Of a DNA stretch of 64,000 nucleotides, positions 33,165 to 42,668 are shown piece by piece. Where the stretch lies: the NCBI GenBank assembly GCA_019635795.1, contig JAHBYV010000001.1:224033-288032 (forward strand). Direction: 5' to 3'. The stretch's first letter is position 1; each line of letters starts with the position of its first letter. The notes under the pieces were generated by a model. It saw only the letters and a program-made list of their open reading frames with translations. It was not told the origin of the DNA and searched no databases. This DNA comes from Rhizobiaceae bacterium (GTDB lineage Bacteria > Pseudomonadota > Alphaproteobacteria > Rhizobiales > Rhizobiaceae). The translations under genes and the position numbers were made by a program.

Positions 33165-33959
33165 ATGGCACAAGCTACCGCCCAACGTGATCCTTCAATG
33201 GAGGAAATCCTGGCCTCGATCCGCAAGATCATCGAGGAAGGCGAGGAGATCAGGCAAAAGCCGGTCGAATCGCGTGAGGATTTCTCGCCAACGCAAATTG
33301 GTCCCGCTGCGAATGATGTCGAAAGGCGACCGATCCCGGCGGCTGCGGAGCTCTCGAAGGAAATACCTGCGGTAGTTCCTGTTAAACATCATGTATTGGA
33401 AGAAGAGACCTCTTTTCCTGCCGCAACTGCAACCAAGCGGGAACGTATGAGTGTTGAGGCAGCGCTGAACGAGCTTTCTCTGTCCCTTGATGACTTCACG
33501 ATCGAAATGGACGAAATGGCCTCGGCTCAAGCTGGCGTTGAAAGAGTGCCTCAGGTTGAGTCGCAGAAGATTATTGCTGGTCCGGTTCCGGTTGCTGAGC
33601 AGATGCAGGCCGAAGGGGAAGATCAGATTGCAGCCAGCGAAAGCAGCATATCTGGCGAGTTTGATTCTCCACGTACAGTTGCTGCGGAGGCCGTCGATAT
33701 ACCTGCCGTCGCAACAAGTTCGGTAGCGCACGCAGTCCGTAAAGCGGCGATTTTGTCGGATGCTGCAGGTAAGCAGGTGGCAGCATCATTTACCGAGCTT
33801 AGTGAGGCGCTCGCCGCGAGCCGCCGCCGGTCGCTGGATGAGATTGCAGAAGAAATTATGCGTCCAATGCTGCAGGAATGGCTGGACAATAACCTTCCAA
33901 CACTGGTCGAGCGGCTCGTGCGCGAAGAAATTGAGCGCGTTGCGCGCGGCGCTTCGTAA
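33165..33959 (+). CDS. popZ: Cell-pole organising protein PopZ family (DUF2497)
   Basis: A 264-residue acidic, largely disordered protein of the PopZ/DUF2497 family, which polymerises at the cell pole and anchors the chromosome origin and polar regulators. The N-terminal interaction helix is DPSMEEILASIRKIIEEGEE. A Pro/Glu/Ala-rich spacer follows. The C-terminal oligomerisation helices include LDEIAEEIMRPMLQEWLDNN and LVERLVREEIERVARG. ATG at 33165 is used. It lies about 100 bp upstream of valS, a conserved neighbourhood in Hyphomicrobiales. Confidence 0.9.
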   Translation: MAQATAQRDPSMEEILASIRKIIEEGEEIRQKPVESREDFSPTQIGPAANDVERRPIPAAAELSKEIPAVVPVKHHVLEEETSFPAATATKRERMSVEAALNELSLSLDDFTIEMDEMASAQAGVERVPQVESQKIIAGPVPVAEQMQAEGEDQIAASESSISGEFDSPRTVAAEAVDIPAVATSSVAHAVRKAAILSDAAGKQVAASFTELSEALAASRRRSLDEIAEEIMRPMLQEWLDNNLPTLVERLVREEIERVARGAS

Positions 33960-34056
33960 CATACAAACACCAGACTTTAGCCCAAGCAGCGAGTTGCCGA
34001 GTTGCGACTTCGCTGCTTTACCATTACATCGGGCTGACCAACCGGACTGAAATTCG

Positions 34057-36840
34057 ATGCTTGAGAAAACCTATGATGCGCAGGCGGTCGAGCCACGCAT
34101 CGCAAAGCTTTGGCAAGACGCAGATGCTTTTCGTGCGGGCGCAGGATCTGAGCCTGGCGCTGAATCGTTCACAATTGTCATTCCGCCGCCGAATGTTACT
34201 GGCTCTCTGCACATGGGGCACGCCCTGAATAATACGCTGCAGGACATTCTTGTTCGTTTCGAACGCATGCGTGGCAAGGACGTTCTATGGCAACCGGGCA
34301 TGGACCATGCCGGCATTGCCACCCAAATGGTTGTTGAGCGTCAGCTTGCGGAAAAGCAGATTCATCGTCGTGATCTTTCGCGCGAGGATTTTATCAATCG
34401 CGTATGGACGTGGAAGGCGGAATCCGGCGGCATGATCGTCAACCAGCTGAAGCGGCTGGGCGCATCATGTGACTGGTCGCGCGAGCGTTTCACGATGGAT
34501 GAGGGCCTGTCGAAAGCGGTCGTGGAAGTTTTTGTCACGCTCTACAAGCAGGGGCTGATCTACAAGGATAAGCGCCTCGTCAATTGGGATCCCAAATTGC
34601 TTACCGCAATTTCGGACCTTGAGGTGGAACAGCAAGAGGTGAATGGAAACCTCTGGCATTTCCGCTACCCTGTCGAAGGCAAGACTTTCGATCCGGAGGA
34701 CGAGTCCACGTTCATTACGGTGGCGACGACGCGCCCCGAAACCATGCTGGGCGATACTGGTGTGGCGGTCCATCCTGAAGATCCTCGATACACTGCGCTG
34801 GTAGGCAAAAATGTTGTTTTGCCCCTGGTCGGTCGGCGTATCCCCGTGGTGGCTGACGAATATTCCGATCCGGAAAAAGGAACGGGTGCGGTCAAGATTA
34901 CGCCTGCGCATGATTTCAACGATTTTGAAGTCGGGAAGCGGCATGGCCTGCCTGCAATCAATATTCTGACCATCGAAGCAACGATCAATATCAAGGACAA
35001 TGAAGAGTTTCTGGCTGGCCTGAACGCTTCGGCTGAGCGCCACACGGTTTGGGACAGTCTGCACGGGCAGGATAGGTTCGCCGCGCGCAAGCTTATCGTG
35101 CAGTTGATGGAAGATGGCGGCTATCTGGCGAAGATTGAGCCACATCGCCACATGGTCCCGCACGGCGACAGGGGCGGTGTGCCGATTGAGCCATTCCTCA
35201 CGGACCAATGGTATGTGAATGCGGCTGAGCTCGCCAAGCCCGCCATCCAATCGGTTCGTTCGGATCGAACCAGATTCGTTCCCAAAAATTGGGAGAAGAC
35301 TTATTTCGACTGGATGGAGAATATCCAGCCTTGGTGCGTTTCCCGCCAGCTTTGGTGGGGGCACCAGATACCTGCCTGGTACGGCCCGGATGGTCAGGTT
35401 TTTGTGGAGCGCACCGAAGAGGAAGCTCTGGATGCAGCTATTCAGCACTATCTTGCGCTGGAAGGACCGTGGAAGGCATGGGTTGAAGAGCAGCTTGAAA
35501 ATTTTGAGCCCGGCAAGATTCTTACGCGTGACGAAGATGTGCTGGACACATGGTTCTCGTCGGCCTTGTGGCCATTCTCCACACTCGGATGGCCGGACAA
35601 AACAAAGGAACTGAAAACTTACTACCCCACCAGTGTTCTGATTACGGGCTTCGACATCATATTCTTCTGGGTTGCCCGGATGATGATGATGGGCATGCAT
35701 TTCGCCGGCGAGGAGCCGTTCCACACCGTTTATGTTCACGCGCTGGTTCGTGACAAGAACGGCGCGAAGATGTCGAAGTCCAAAGGCAATGTCATTGATC
35801 CACTGGAACTCATCGATGAGTATGGGGCGGATGCGCTGCGATTCACGCTCGCGATCATGGCTGCGCAGGGGCGCGACGTGAAGCTGGATCCGGCGCGCAT
35901 CGCTGGCTATCGTAATTTCGGAACAAAGCTTTGGAACGCAACACGCTTTGCCCAAATGAACGGCGTGGCGCGCAACGATTCGATCTGGCTCAATGAGTCC
36001 AAACTGACAATCAATCGTTGGATATTGACCGAACTGTCGCGGACTACGCGCGAGGTTACGGAAGCAATTTCAACCTATCGATTCAACGAAGCTGCGGGCG
36101 CGGCCTATCGCTTCGTATGGAACATGTTCTGCGATTGGTATCTGGAGTTGCTCAAGCCGGTTTTCATGGGAAGTGACGAACAGGCCAAGGTGGAGAGCCA
36201 GGCCTGTGTCGCCTATGTTCTGGACGAGATTTTCAAACTTCTGCATCCGTTCATGCCATTTATGACGGAAGAGCTTTGGTCTTTGACCGCGCCGGAGGAC
36301 GAGGAGCGGCAGACTTTGCTATGCCATGCCGCATGGCCGGAGCCGAGCTTTGAGGACAGGGACGCCGCTGCGGAAATCAATTGGCTTATCGACCTCGTGT
36401 CCGAGATCAGGTCGGTGCGATCGGAAATGCGTGTGCCACCGTCCGCTATCGCTCCGATGGTTGTTGTAGACGGTGATGATTCCACAGCCGCGCGCCTTGA
36501 GCGGCACGATGCGGCTATAAAGCGGCTCGCGCGTGTCGGACAGGTCGATTTTGCCAAGCTGGCTCCAAAAGGCGCTGCCCAGATCGTCCTTGGAGAGGCA
36601 ACGTTCTGCCTTCCATTGGGTGATCTGATTGATGTCCGGGCGGAAACTGCTCGTTTGGAAAAAGATGCAGCCAAAATTTCCGATGAAATCGGTCGCATCG
36701 AAAAGAAGCTGGCGAATGATAAGTTCGTAGCAGGTGCGCCAGAGGAGATAGTTGCCGCTGAACGGGAAAAGCTGGAAGAACTCCGTACCTCCCAAGCCAA
36801 GCTGTCGATTGCGCTTGGTCGCTTGCGCGAAGCTGGATGA
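34057..36840 (+). CDS. valS: Valyl-tRNA synthetase
   Basis: A 927-residue class I aminoacyl-tRNA synthetase charging tRNA-Val. HIGH motif in PPNVTGSLHMGHALN (about residues 46-60) and KMSKS in NGAKMSKSKGNVIDP. The editing domain includes TTRPETMLGDTGVAVHP. The C-terminal coiled coil (LEKDAAKISDEIGRIEKKL) is typical of ValS. Full length and intact. A long antisense frame over this gene is a shadow. Confidence 0.97.
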   Translation: MLEKTYDAQAVEPRIAKLWQDADAFRAGAGSEPGAESFTIVIPPPNVTGSLHMGHALNNTLQDILVRFERMRGKDVLWQPGMDHAGIATQMVVERQLAEKQIHRRDLSREDFINRVWTWKAESGGMIVNQLKRLGASCDWSRERFTMDEGLSKAVVEVFVTLYKQGLIYKDKRLVNWDPKLLTAISDLEVEQQEVNGNLWHFRYPVEGKTFDPEDESTFITVATTRPETMLGDTGVAVHPEDPRYTALVGKNVVLPLVGRRIPVVADEYSDPEKGTGAVKITPAHDFNDFEVGKRHGLPAINILTIEATINIKDNEEFLAGLNASAERHTVWDSLHGQDRFAARKLIVQLMEDGGYLAKIEPHRHMVPHGDRGGVPIEPFLTDQWYVNAAELAKPAIQSVRSDRTRFVPKNWEKTYFDWMENIQPWCVSRQLWWGHQIPAWYGPDGQVFVERTEEEALDAAIQHYLALEGPWKAWVEEQLENFEPGKILTRDEDVLDTWFSSALWPFSTLGWPDKTKELKTYYPTSVLITGFDIIFFWVARMMMMGMHFAGEEPFHTVYVHALVRDKNGAKMSKSKGNVIDPLELIDEYGADALRFTLAIMAAQGRDVKLDPARIAGYRNFGTKLWNATRFAQMNGVARNDSIWLNESKLTINRWILTELSRTTREVTEAISTYRFNEAAGAAYRFVWNMFCDWYLELLKPVFMGSDEQAKVESQACVAYVLDEIFKLLHPFMPFMTEELWSLTAPEDEERQTLLCHAAWPEPSFEDRDAAAEINWLIDLVSEIRSVRSEMRVPPSAIAPMVVVDGDDSTAARLERHDAAIKRLARVGQVDFAKLAPKGAAQIVLGEATFCLPLGDLIDVRAETARLEKDAAKISDEIGRIEKKLANDKFVAGAPEEIVAAEREKLEELRTSQAKLSIALGRLREAG

Positions 36841-37212
36841 TTCGACCGGCCCGGGCTAAAGTCGGGGCCGGTTTCCCCAACGGAAACATGGCCCTAACTC
36901 GACTCATTGGCTAGCTGGAGTGTTGCTGTTCACAATTTTGCTCGTTTTTCGGCTAGTTGTTGCCAGAATGTAACAAGGGCTGCCAATTAGGGGCATTTTG
37001 TATGCGGTTGGGCAATTTTCCATAACTTATGAATATACGTGCTTATGGGAATCTAGTTTAATCCTCTGGTCACAAGCGTTTCATCTCAGACCGTCGAAAG
37101 AGCGCGGTGAATTGTTAATCGCTGATAAAGCCTCTCGGCGCAGATTGCTGTTGCGCGATCATACAGCCGACGTACAAACTGCGCACCGACTTGCCTAAGG
37201 GAGAGCATATCG
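36841..37212. other. Intergenic region between valS and the FadL-type gene
   Basis: About 370 bp. It begins with a G-C-rich hairpin (ACCGGCCC 36845-36852 with GGGCCGGT 36865-36872, then TTT) that may end valS transcription. It finishes with AAGGGAGAGC, the ribosome-binding site of the next gene. Nothing else was recognised. Confidence 0.45.
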
Positions 37213-38439
37213 ATGAAGAACCGCTTCGTAAATTCGCTACTGGGCGCAACATTCCTTTCGGTCACGATCGTAGGGACCGCCAGTGCTGGAGGCTTTGGCC
37301 GAGGGACGGCCGATACCGACATCATATACGAAGACGGCAACTTCAACATGAGGTCGAGCGTCACGTTTGTGAGCCCGAGCCGCAAATTTTCGTCAAATCC
37401 CAATCCTGCCTTGAATGACACAAAGTACACAGAAGATTATGTCGTACCGTCCTTTGCGGTGAAGATGAATGTGTCGGAATCGCTGCGTTGCGCCGTAACC
37501 CACGTCATGAATAACGGTGGCTCGATTCATTATGCAGTACCGACGGTCACCGGAAAGCTTGTCGAGGAGTTCGAGACTTATGAATCGGGCGTGACGTGTG
37601 GTGTTAAATTCGACTTGGACAAAGGCCGCGCATGGCTGCTTGGTGGCGCGTTCATGGAGAATTTCGACTATCACCGCGAAAATTTCTACGGAGCACTCGG
37701 TGATGCGTCGTTAAATCTGTCCGGAAGAGACTATGGTTTCCGCGTCGGTGCAGCCTATGAAATCCCTGAAATCGCTTTGCGCGGGCAGGTTATGTATCGT
37801 TCTGGAACCTCGTATGGTTCGGATGGTATGTTGACGGCGCCTGCTGGTGTTCTCTACGCGGCTTTGGCGGGGCGCGGAATTCCCGATGCAGCTAATCCGT
37901 TTGCTGCCCTGGCAGGAGCCAACCCTGCCATGCAGGTTCCTGTACCGGCTGAAGGCCTGGGCGACCTGCCGCGGAACGTTGAGGTAAAATTGCAATCCGG
38001 CATCGCACCGGGCTGGCTTGCGTTTGGTTCGGTGAAGTGGACAGACTGGAGCGCTACAACTGAACTCGACGTGCGCGCGCAGGGCAGTGGGATACCAATC
38101 ACCACCGACCTCTTCTATTGGAAGGATGGCTGGACGGTTACCGGCGGTATCGGTCATCAGTTTACCGAAAATGTTTCCGGCCTGGTTGCGCTGACATACG
38201 ATCAGGGTGTTTCGACCGGGTATGATCTGAGCAGCGACACCTACACAATTTCTGCTGGCGCGGCGTTCAAAGATAAAATCGGTGGAGAGCTGCGTCTTGG
38301 TGCCGGGTTGAGCTATCTCGCATCCGCCGAGGAAACGAAGTACGGCCCAAATCCGGATGCTTTCGACCCTGCGTTCGATCAGGCGGTCGACTCTGGTTGG
38401 GCCGTCGCTGGAAGCATCGGCTACTCAATAAAGTGGTAG
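37213..38439 (+). CDS. FadL/OmpP1/TodX-family outer membrane channel
   Basis: A 408-residue outer membrane beta-barrel of the long-chain fatty acid / hydrophobic-compound transporter family. Signal peptide MKNRFVNSLLGATFLSVTIV, cleaved near TASAGG. The mature protein is rich in alternating strands and ends in an aromatic residue (GSIGYSIKW), as expected for Bam-dependent insertion. The segment LPRNVEVKLQSGIAPGWLAFGSVKWTDW matches the FadL family region before the C-terminal strands; keep the substrate open. Start ATG 37213 with AAGGGAGAG upstream. A terminator follows. Confidence 0.85.
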   Translation: MKNRFVNSLLGATFLSVTIVGTASAGGFGRGTADTDIIYEDGNFNMRSSVTFVSPSRKFSSNPNPALNDTKYTEDYVVPSFAVKMNVSESLRCAVTHVMNNGGSIHYAVPTVTGKLVEEFETYESGVTCGVKFDLDKGRAWLLGGAFMENFDYHRENFYGALGDASLNLSGRDYGFRVGAAYEIPEIALRGQVMYRSGTSYGSDGMLTAPAGVLYAALAGRGIPDAANPFAALAGANPAMQVPVPAEGLGDLPRNVEVKLQSGIAPGWLAFGSVKWTDWSATTELDVRAQGSGIPITTDLFYWKDGWTVTGGIGHQFTENVSGLVALTYDQGVSTGYDLSSDTYTISAGAAFKDKIGGELRLGAGLSYLASAEETKYGPNPDAFDPAFDQAVDSGWAVAGSIGYSIKW

Positions 38440-38944
38440 TTTTGATATAGCGGTTCAGAAAGCCCGGCTTGGCCGGGCTTTTTTATTGGTTGCGAGTTTG
38501 TGACGATTCGGCAACATCGGAAAAATCCCATTCGCCAGAATCCATTGGCTGACACGGTTTGCCGTTTTCCCGCCATAAACCGCGCGCACCTCGTTGCTCA
38601 CGAGTAAGGCGGGGCAGAGCTCCAAAGGCAGCAATGTTTCGGTAAGACGAATAAAGATTGAAGTGAAGGCCGCTTAATTGTCGCGCTTAAACATGAATTT
38701 GACGGTGATCTCGACAGCGAAAATGCCTGAAGCGGTTTCAGACCGTAAGGATTTGGCTGACTCTTGTCACCACTCCGCCGCAAGGGCGACCCGCGCGAGC
38801 CGCACTTTGGCCGGAAATTCCCCCCATCTTCAGGGAAACAAAGAGCTGGCGACCAGTTTGCCTGCTTTTATTCAGGCCGTCAGGAGCCCAGGCCATGCGT
38901 ACAGCAATGCTGTTTTCAGTGGCATGGGCCGGAAGCGTGTTCGC
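38440..38944. other. Intergenic region upstream of exoR
   Basis: About 500 bp. The terminator of the FadL-type gene lies at 38459-38484. The open frame running from 38678 into exoR reads unconserved sequence and is probably the exoR leader. No other gene was recognised. Confidence 0.4.
38459..38484 (+). terminator. Rho-independent terminator of the FadL-type gene
   Basis: AAAGCCCGGC and GCCGGGCTTT form a 10-bp stem with loop TTG, ending in a TTTTTT run, 19 bp after the stop codon. Confidence 0.93.
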
Positions 38945-39736
38945 ATGAGAATGACTGTTACAGTTCGTTGCGCGTTAATGTCTGCTGCTTTGGCTGTTTG
39001 CTTGGCTGGCACATTTGAGGCGCGCGCTCAGGAGGCCGTGGGGGCAGGAAAGAGCAACCCGTGGGACGCCTTCAAATTCGGATTCGACGCCTACAAGAAC
39101 GGTCATATGGAGCAGGCCGTTCAGGCATATCGCGATGCGTCAGAGCAGGGACAGATCGGTGCCACATGGAAGCTGGCCCGGATGTATGCGGAAGGGGACG
39201 GCGTTACCCGCGACGATTATGCCGCCTACAAATACTTTTCCGAGATTGTCAGTCGGGATGTAGAGCCGGGCAGCATGGATGAGCGATTTGTCGGCGATGC
39301 GCTCGCCGAGATGGGCCTTTATGTGCAAAGCGGCATCCCCGGCAGTCCGGTCCAGCCCGATCCTGATGCGGCACGGGAGTATTTTCAACGCGCTGCCAAC
39401 TATGGAAGTCCGGTTGGCCAGTTCGAAGTCGGGAAGATGTATCTTCAACGCGCCGACGCGTCGCCGAGCAAGCTTCGCCTTGCCGGTCGCTGGTTGAAAC
39501 TCGCTGCGAAAAATGGTCACGAGGGCGCTCGGGCCATGCTGGGCAATCTACTCTTCCAAAGCGGCAAGGTTGTTGATGGGTTGGCGATGATGACCACTGC
39601 GCTGGAGCGTGCCGGGCCAACTGATCGACCGTGGATACGCAACATGCAGGAAGAGGCATTCGCGGTTACTGAGGAAGACATGCGGCGCAAGGCAATAGAT
39701 CGCGCCGACGAACTTCGTATCAAGGATGGTCGCTAG
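38945..39736 (+). CDS. exoR: ExoR-type periplasmic regulator with Sel1 repeats
   Basis: A 263-residue exported protein with tandem Sel1-like helical repeats: AVQAYRDASEQGQIGATWKLARMYAEGDGV, then AREYFQRAANYGSPVGQFEVGKMY and AGRWLKLAAKNGHEGARAMLGNLL regions. It matches ExoR of Sinorhizobium, which binds the ExoS sensor kinase in the periplasm and restrains the ExoS-ChvI system and so exopolysaccharide synthesis and motility switching. Signal peptide: MRMTVTVRCALMSAALAVCL. ATG at 38945 or 38951 is chosen for that reason; 38924 is possible. It is followed 2 bp later by the convergent xth gene. Confidence 0.87.
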   Translation: MRMTVTVRCALMSAALAVCLAGTFEARAQEAVGAGKSNPWDAFKFGFDAYKNGHMEQAVQAYRDASEQGQIGATWKLARMYAEGDGVTRDDYAAYKYFSEIVSRDVEPGSMDERFVGDALAEMGLYVQSGIPGSPVQPDPDAAREYFQRAANYGSPVGQFEVGKMYLQRADASPSKLRLAGRWLKLAAKNGHEGARAMLGNLLFQSGKVVDGLAMMTTALERAGPTDRPWIRNMQEEAFAVTEEDMRRKAIDRADELRIKDGR

Positions 39737-39738
39737 TA

Positions 39739-40545
39739 TCAGGCAGCAGCCTGTAGCGGGCGTTCAACGTCAAGCTCGATTGCAACCGGCACGTGGTCCG
39801 ACGGCTTTTCCCAGGCGCGCACGTGCTTCTCAACTGATGCCGAGCTGAGTAGATTCGCCGCTTCTGGTGAAAGCAGCAAGTGATCAATCCGTATGCCGTT
39901 GTTCTTCTGCCAGGCACCGGCCTGATAGTCCCAGAATGTGTAAACATCCGCCGCATCTGTGACAGCACGGATGGCCTCGGTTAGCCCTAAGGCCTTCAAG
40001 CGACGGAAAGCCTTACGCGATTCTGGTTGGAACAGGGCGTCTTCCACCCAGTTTTCGGGGTGGCGCGCGTCTATCGGTTCAGGGATAACGTTGTAGTCGC
40101 CCGCCAGAACCAACGCTTCCTCAAGGTCCAGTCGTTGCCGGGTCCAGCGCTCCAGCCGATTCATCCAGCCGAGCTTATAGGCAAATTTTTCTGTACCGAT
40201 CGGGTTTCCGTTGGGCAAATAAAGAGAAACCACGCGAAGCGCCCCTTGATTGGTTGAGAACACACCCTCAATGAAACGGGCCTGCTCATCCGCATCGTCG
40301 CCCGGCAAACCTCGGTTGACCTCGTCAAAGGGGAGTTTTGACAATATTGCGACGCCGTTGAACCCTTTCTGGCCGTGCGTTTCCACATTGTAGCCAAGCG
40401 TCTCGATCTCTGCCCGAGGAAATTGCTCGTCCACGCTCTTGATTTCTTGCAGACAGACAATATCCGGCTGGCTCTCGCCAAGCCAATGTACCAGATTGCC
40501 AAGGCGCGCTCTGACGCCGTTTATGTTCCATGTCGCGATTTTCAT
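39739..40545 (-). CDS. xth: Exodeoxyribonuclease III
   Basis: A 268-residue DNA-repair enzyme: AP endonuclease and 3'-5' exonuclease of the EEP fold. Motifs: KIATWNINGVRARL, DIVCLQEIK (metal Glu), VLAGDYNVIPEPIDA (Asp-Asn) and the C-terminal KPSDHVPV with the catalytic Asp-His. Complete length. It is convergent with exoR, with only two bases between the stops. Confidence 0.95.
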   Translation of the reverse strand: MKIATWNINGVRARLGNLVHWLGESQPDIVCLQEIKSVDEQFPRAEIETLGYNVETHGQKGFNGVAILSKLPFDEVNRGLPGDDADEQARFIEGVFSTNQGALRVVSLYLPNGNPIGTEKFAYKLGWMNRLERWTRQRLDLEEALVLAGDYNVIPEPIDARHPENWVEDALFQPESRKAFRRLKALGLTEAIRAVTDAADVYTFWDYQAGAWQKNNGIRIDHLLLSPEAANLLSSASVEKHVRAWEKPSDHVPVAIELDVERPLQAAA

Positions 40546-40668
40546 GCGAATCTCACTAGATTTTCAAATAGTAATTGATAGTCGGCGAAGCGCTTTCCGG
40601 CCATCCTACGCTATCCCGCTGTGCGAGGACATTGTTTGGTGATGCGGGATTAAACGGGGAGAGCACTC

Positions 40669-42156
40669 ATGTCGTCAACCGTTCATCCTGTGGACGAGGT
40701 GTTGCCACTGCCACGCCTTGCCACCCTTGGCATTCAACACGTTCTTGTCATGTATGCGGGTGCGATAGCCGTTCCGCTCATAATTGGCCGGGCGCTCAAT
40801 CTTGAGTCGCACGATGTTGCGTTTCTCATATCAGCTGATCTCTTCTGCTGCGGAATAGTCACCCTCATACAGTCTTTCGGGATGACGCAGTGGTTCGGCA
40901 TAAAAATGCCGGTCATGATGGGGGTAACATTTGCGGCCGTTGGCCCGATGGTGGCCATGGCAGCAGCAACGCCAGGGCCTGAAGGTGCGCGAATGATATT
41001 TGGCGCCATTATTGGCGCGGGCATAATCGGCATATTTCTGGCGCCATTGGTCGGAAAAATGCTGCGCTTCTTCCCGCCAGTCGTGACGGGAACAATCATT
41101 CTGGTCATTGGCGTCACGCTTATGCGCGTTGGCATCAACTGGATTTTCGGCGTCCCCGCCGGATTGACGGCACCCAAGCTGGTATCCGCAGAGCATGCCG
41201 AGTGGCTGAATGCTGTGCAGGGGTTGACGCAAGGGGCGAATCCGGCGGTTCCGCCTATCCCGGCAGGTCTCCAACTTGCGCCGTCAGTAAACAACGCCGC
41301 TTATGCACCTCTTTCGAACATCGCCGTATCCATTCTCGTGCTGGCAGCAATATTGCTGATTGCCAAGTTTGGTCGTGGTTTCGTAGCAAATATTGCTGTG
41401 CTGCTGGGGATTGTTATTGGTGGCGTCGTGGCCGCGCTGCTCGGAATGATGCATTTCGACCATGTTGCGAAAGCTGACTGGTTTTCGCTTATTTCTCCAT
41501 TTCACTTCGGGATGCCGATCTTCGATCCAATATTGATAGCGACAATGGTCCTTGTGATGATCGTGTCGTTGATCGAATCCACGGGCATGTTTTTGGCTTT
41601 AGGTGAGCTGGTTGATCGCAAGGTAACGCAGCAAAGTCTTTCCGCCGGGCTGCGAACAGATGGTCTGGGAACAGCGATAGGTGGCATTTTCAACACCTTT
41701 CCCTACACCTCATTTTCGCAGAATGTGGGGCTTGTCGGCGTGACGGGCGTAAAAAGCCGCTTCGTCTGCGTAGCCGCTGGTGTGATCCTGATCATATTCG
41801 GCCTGATACCGAAAATGAGCGCGCTGGTTGAGAGCTTGCCGACCTTTGTCTTGGGTGGGGCAGGGTTGGTTATGTTCGGCATGGTGGCGGCAACTGGAAT
41901 CAGGATATTGTCGAACGTTGATTTCAAGAACAAGCGCAACAATCTCTTTGTTGTGGCCGTCTCGCTCGGCATGGGGATGATACCGCTTATTGCACCGAAC
42001 TACTCAATGTGGCTCCCGCACGCCATTCACCCGCTGATCGAATCGGGAATACTGCTTGCTACTATCTCTTCCGTGCTTCTGAACGCTTTCTTCAACGGTG
42101 CCAGCATTGACGAAGCGGAGCTGCGGGAAGCCGCCATGACGGCAGAAGCGCATTGA
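40669..42156 (+). CDS. NCS2-family purine/uracil permease
   Basis: A 495-residue inner-membrane nucleobase:proton symporter with about 14 hydrophobic segments. Family features include LGIQHVLVMYAGAIAVPLIIG at the first helix, SFSQNVGLVGVTGVKSR (the NCS2 QN-G-x motif), and PTFVLGGAGLVMFGM. These favour a UraA/UacT/XanQ-like protein; xanthine or urate is likely, but uracil cannot be excluded. Start ATG at 40669 with GGGGAGAG upstream. It stands alone. Confidence 0.9.
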   Translation: MSSTVHPVDEVLPLPRLATLGIQHVLVMYAGAIAVPLIIGRALNLESHDVAFLISADLFCCGIVTLIQSFGMTQWFGIKMPVMMGVTFAAVGPMVAMAAATPGPEGARMIFGAIIGAGIIGIFLAPLVGKMLRFFPPVVTGTIILVIGVTLMRVGINWIFGVPAGLTAPKLVSAEHAEWLNAVQGLTQGANPAVPPIPAGLQLAPSVNNAAYAPLSNIAVSILVLAAILLIAKFGRGFVANIAVLLGIVIGGVVAALLGMMHFDHVAKADWFSLISPFHFGMPIFDPILIATMVLVMIVSLIESTGMFLALGELVDRKVTQQSLSAGLRTDGLGTAIGGIFNTFPYTSFSQNVGLVGVTGVKSRFVCVAAGVILIIFGLIPKMSALVESLPTFVLGGAGLVMFGMVAATGIRILSNVDFKNKRNNLFVVAVSLGMGMIPLIAPNYSMWLPHAIHPLIESGILLATISSVLLNAFFNGASIDEAELREAAMTAEAH

Positions 42157-42341
42157 ACATGGGCGGGAGACGCGGTTGGCGTCTCTCCTTCACCCATTTG
42201 GCCGTGAGAAACATTCTCCAAAAGGTGCATGGGTGAATCTGCCCTACGCCTTACTCGCCATAAGGCTGTATTGAGCAACTTGGCGTTGAAGCCCACAAAG
42301 CGCTGCGAGGAGGCTTGGGGCAACAACAGTCGAGCCAGCAA

Positions 42342-42656
42342 ATGAGCAGAGATGACAATGGGGGACTAAAGCCGGCGTCACTGGAAAAAGATCCATTCAC
42401 ACCTGAATTCCGTGTCGTTGCACGCGGCAATGTGCGACGCGGCATCAGGTTAGAGCGCATCTTCTGGGTGACACTGAAGCGCATTGCAGAAAGCAGAAAG
42501 ATTACCATGGGGGCGCTTATCGAAGAGATCGCCGAGTCCCATGGCGAATCAGGAAATCTGACATCTGCCATTCGGGTGACGTGCCTGAAGTGGCTGGATG
42601 AACAGAATTCACTGCTGCGCGATCAGAAGCCAGGCAAGGAACAAAAAAGCGGCTAG
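42342..42656 (+). CDS. Ribbon-helix-helix domain protein
   Basis: A 104-residue protein with a probable RHH DNA-binding unit: FRVVARGNVRRGIRLERIFWVTLKRIAE, then ITMGALIEEIAESHG. Function unknown; such proteins act as small repressors or as partners of DNA-linked machinery in this order. Start uncertain: ATG at 42342, or TTG at 42315 which lies too close to a GAGGAGG sequence. The stop codon is inside the terminator stem. It stands between the permease gene and the low-complexity island. Confidence 0.72.
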   Translation: MSRDDNGGLKPASLEKDPFTPEFRVVARGNVRRGIRLERIFWVTLKRIAESRKITMGALIEEIAESHGESGNLTSAIRVTCLKWLDEQNSLLRDQKPGKEQKSG

Positions 42657-42668
42657 GCAGCCGCTTTT
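42645..42668 (+). terminator. Terminator overlapping the RHH stop codon
   Basis: AAAAGCGGCT and AGCCGCTTTT form a 10-bp stem with loop AGGC; the TAG stop (42654-42656) is in the stem and loop. Confidence 0.85.

Noticed and set aside
34465-35955. A 496-codon open frame antisense to valS
   Set aside because: valS is complete with both synthetase motifs on the other strand. The antisense frame has no ribosome-binding site or recognisable domain and is a shadow of high-GC codon use.
38678-38944. Extension of exoR upstream of the signal peptide
   Set aside because: An extra 89 residues would place a signal peptide in the middle of the protein. The region reads as leader DNA.
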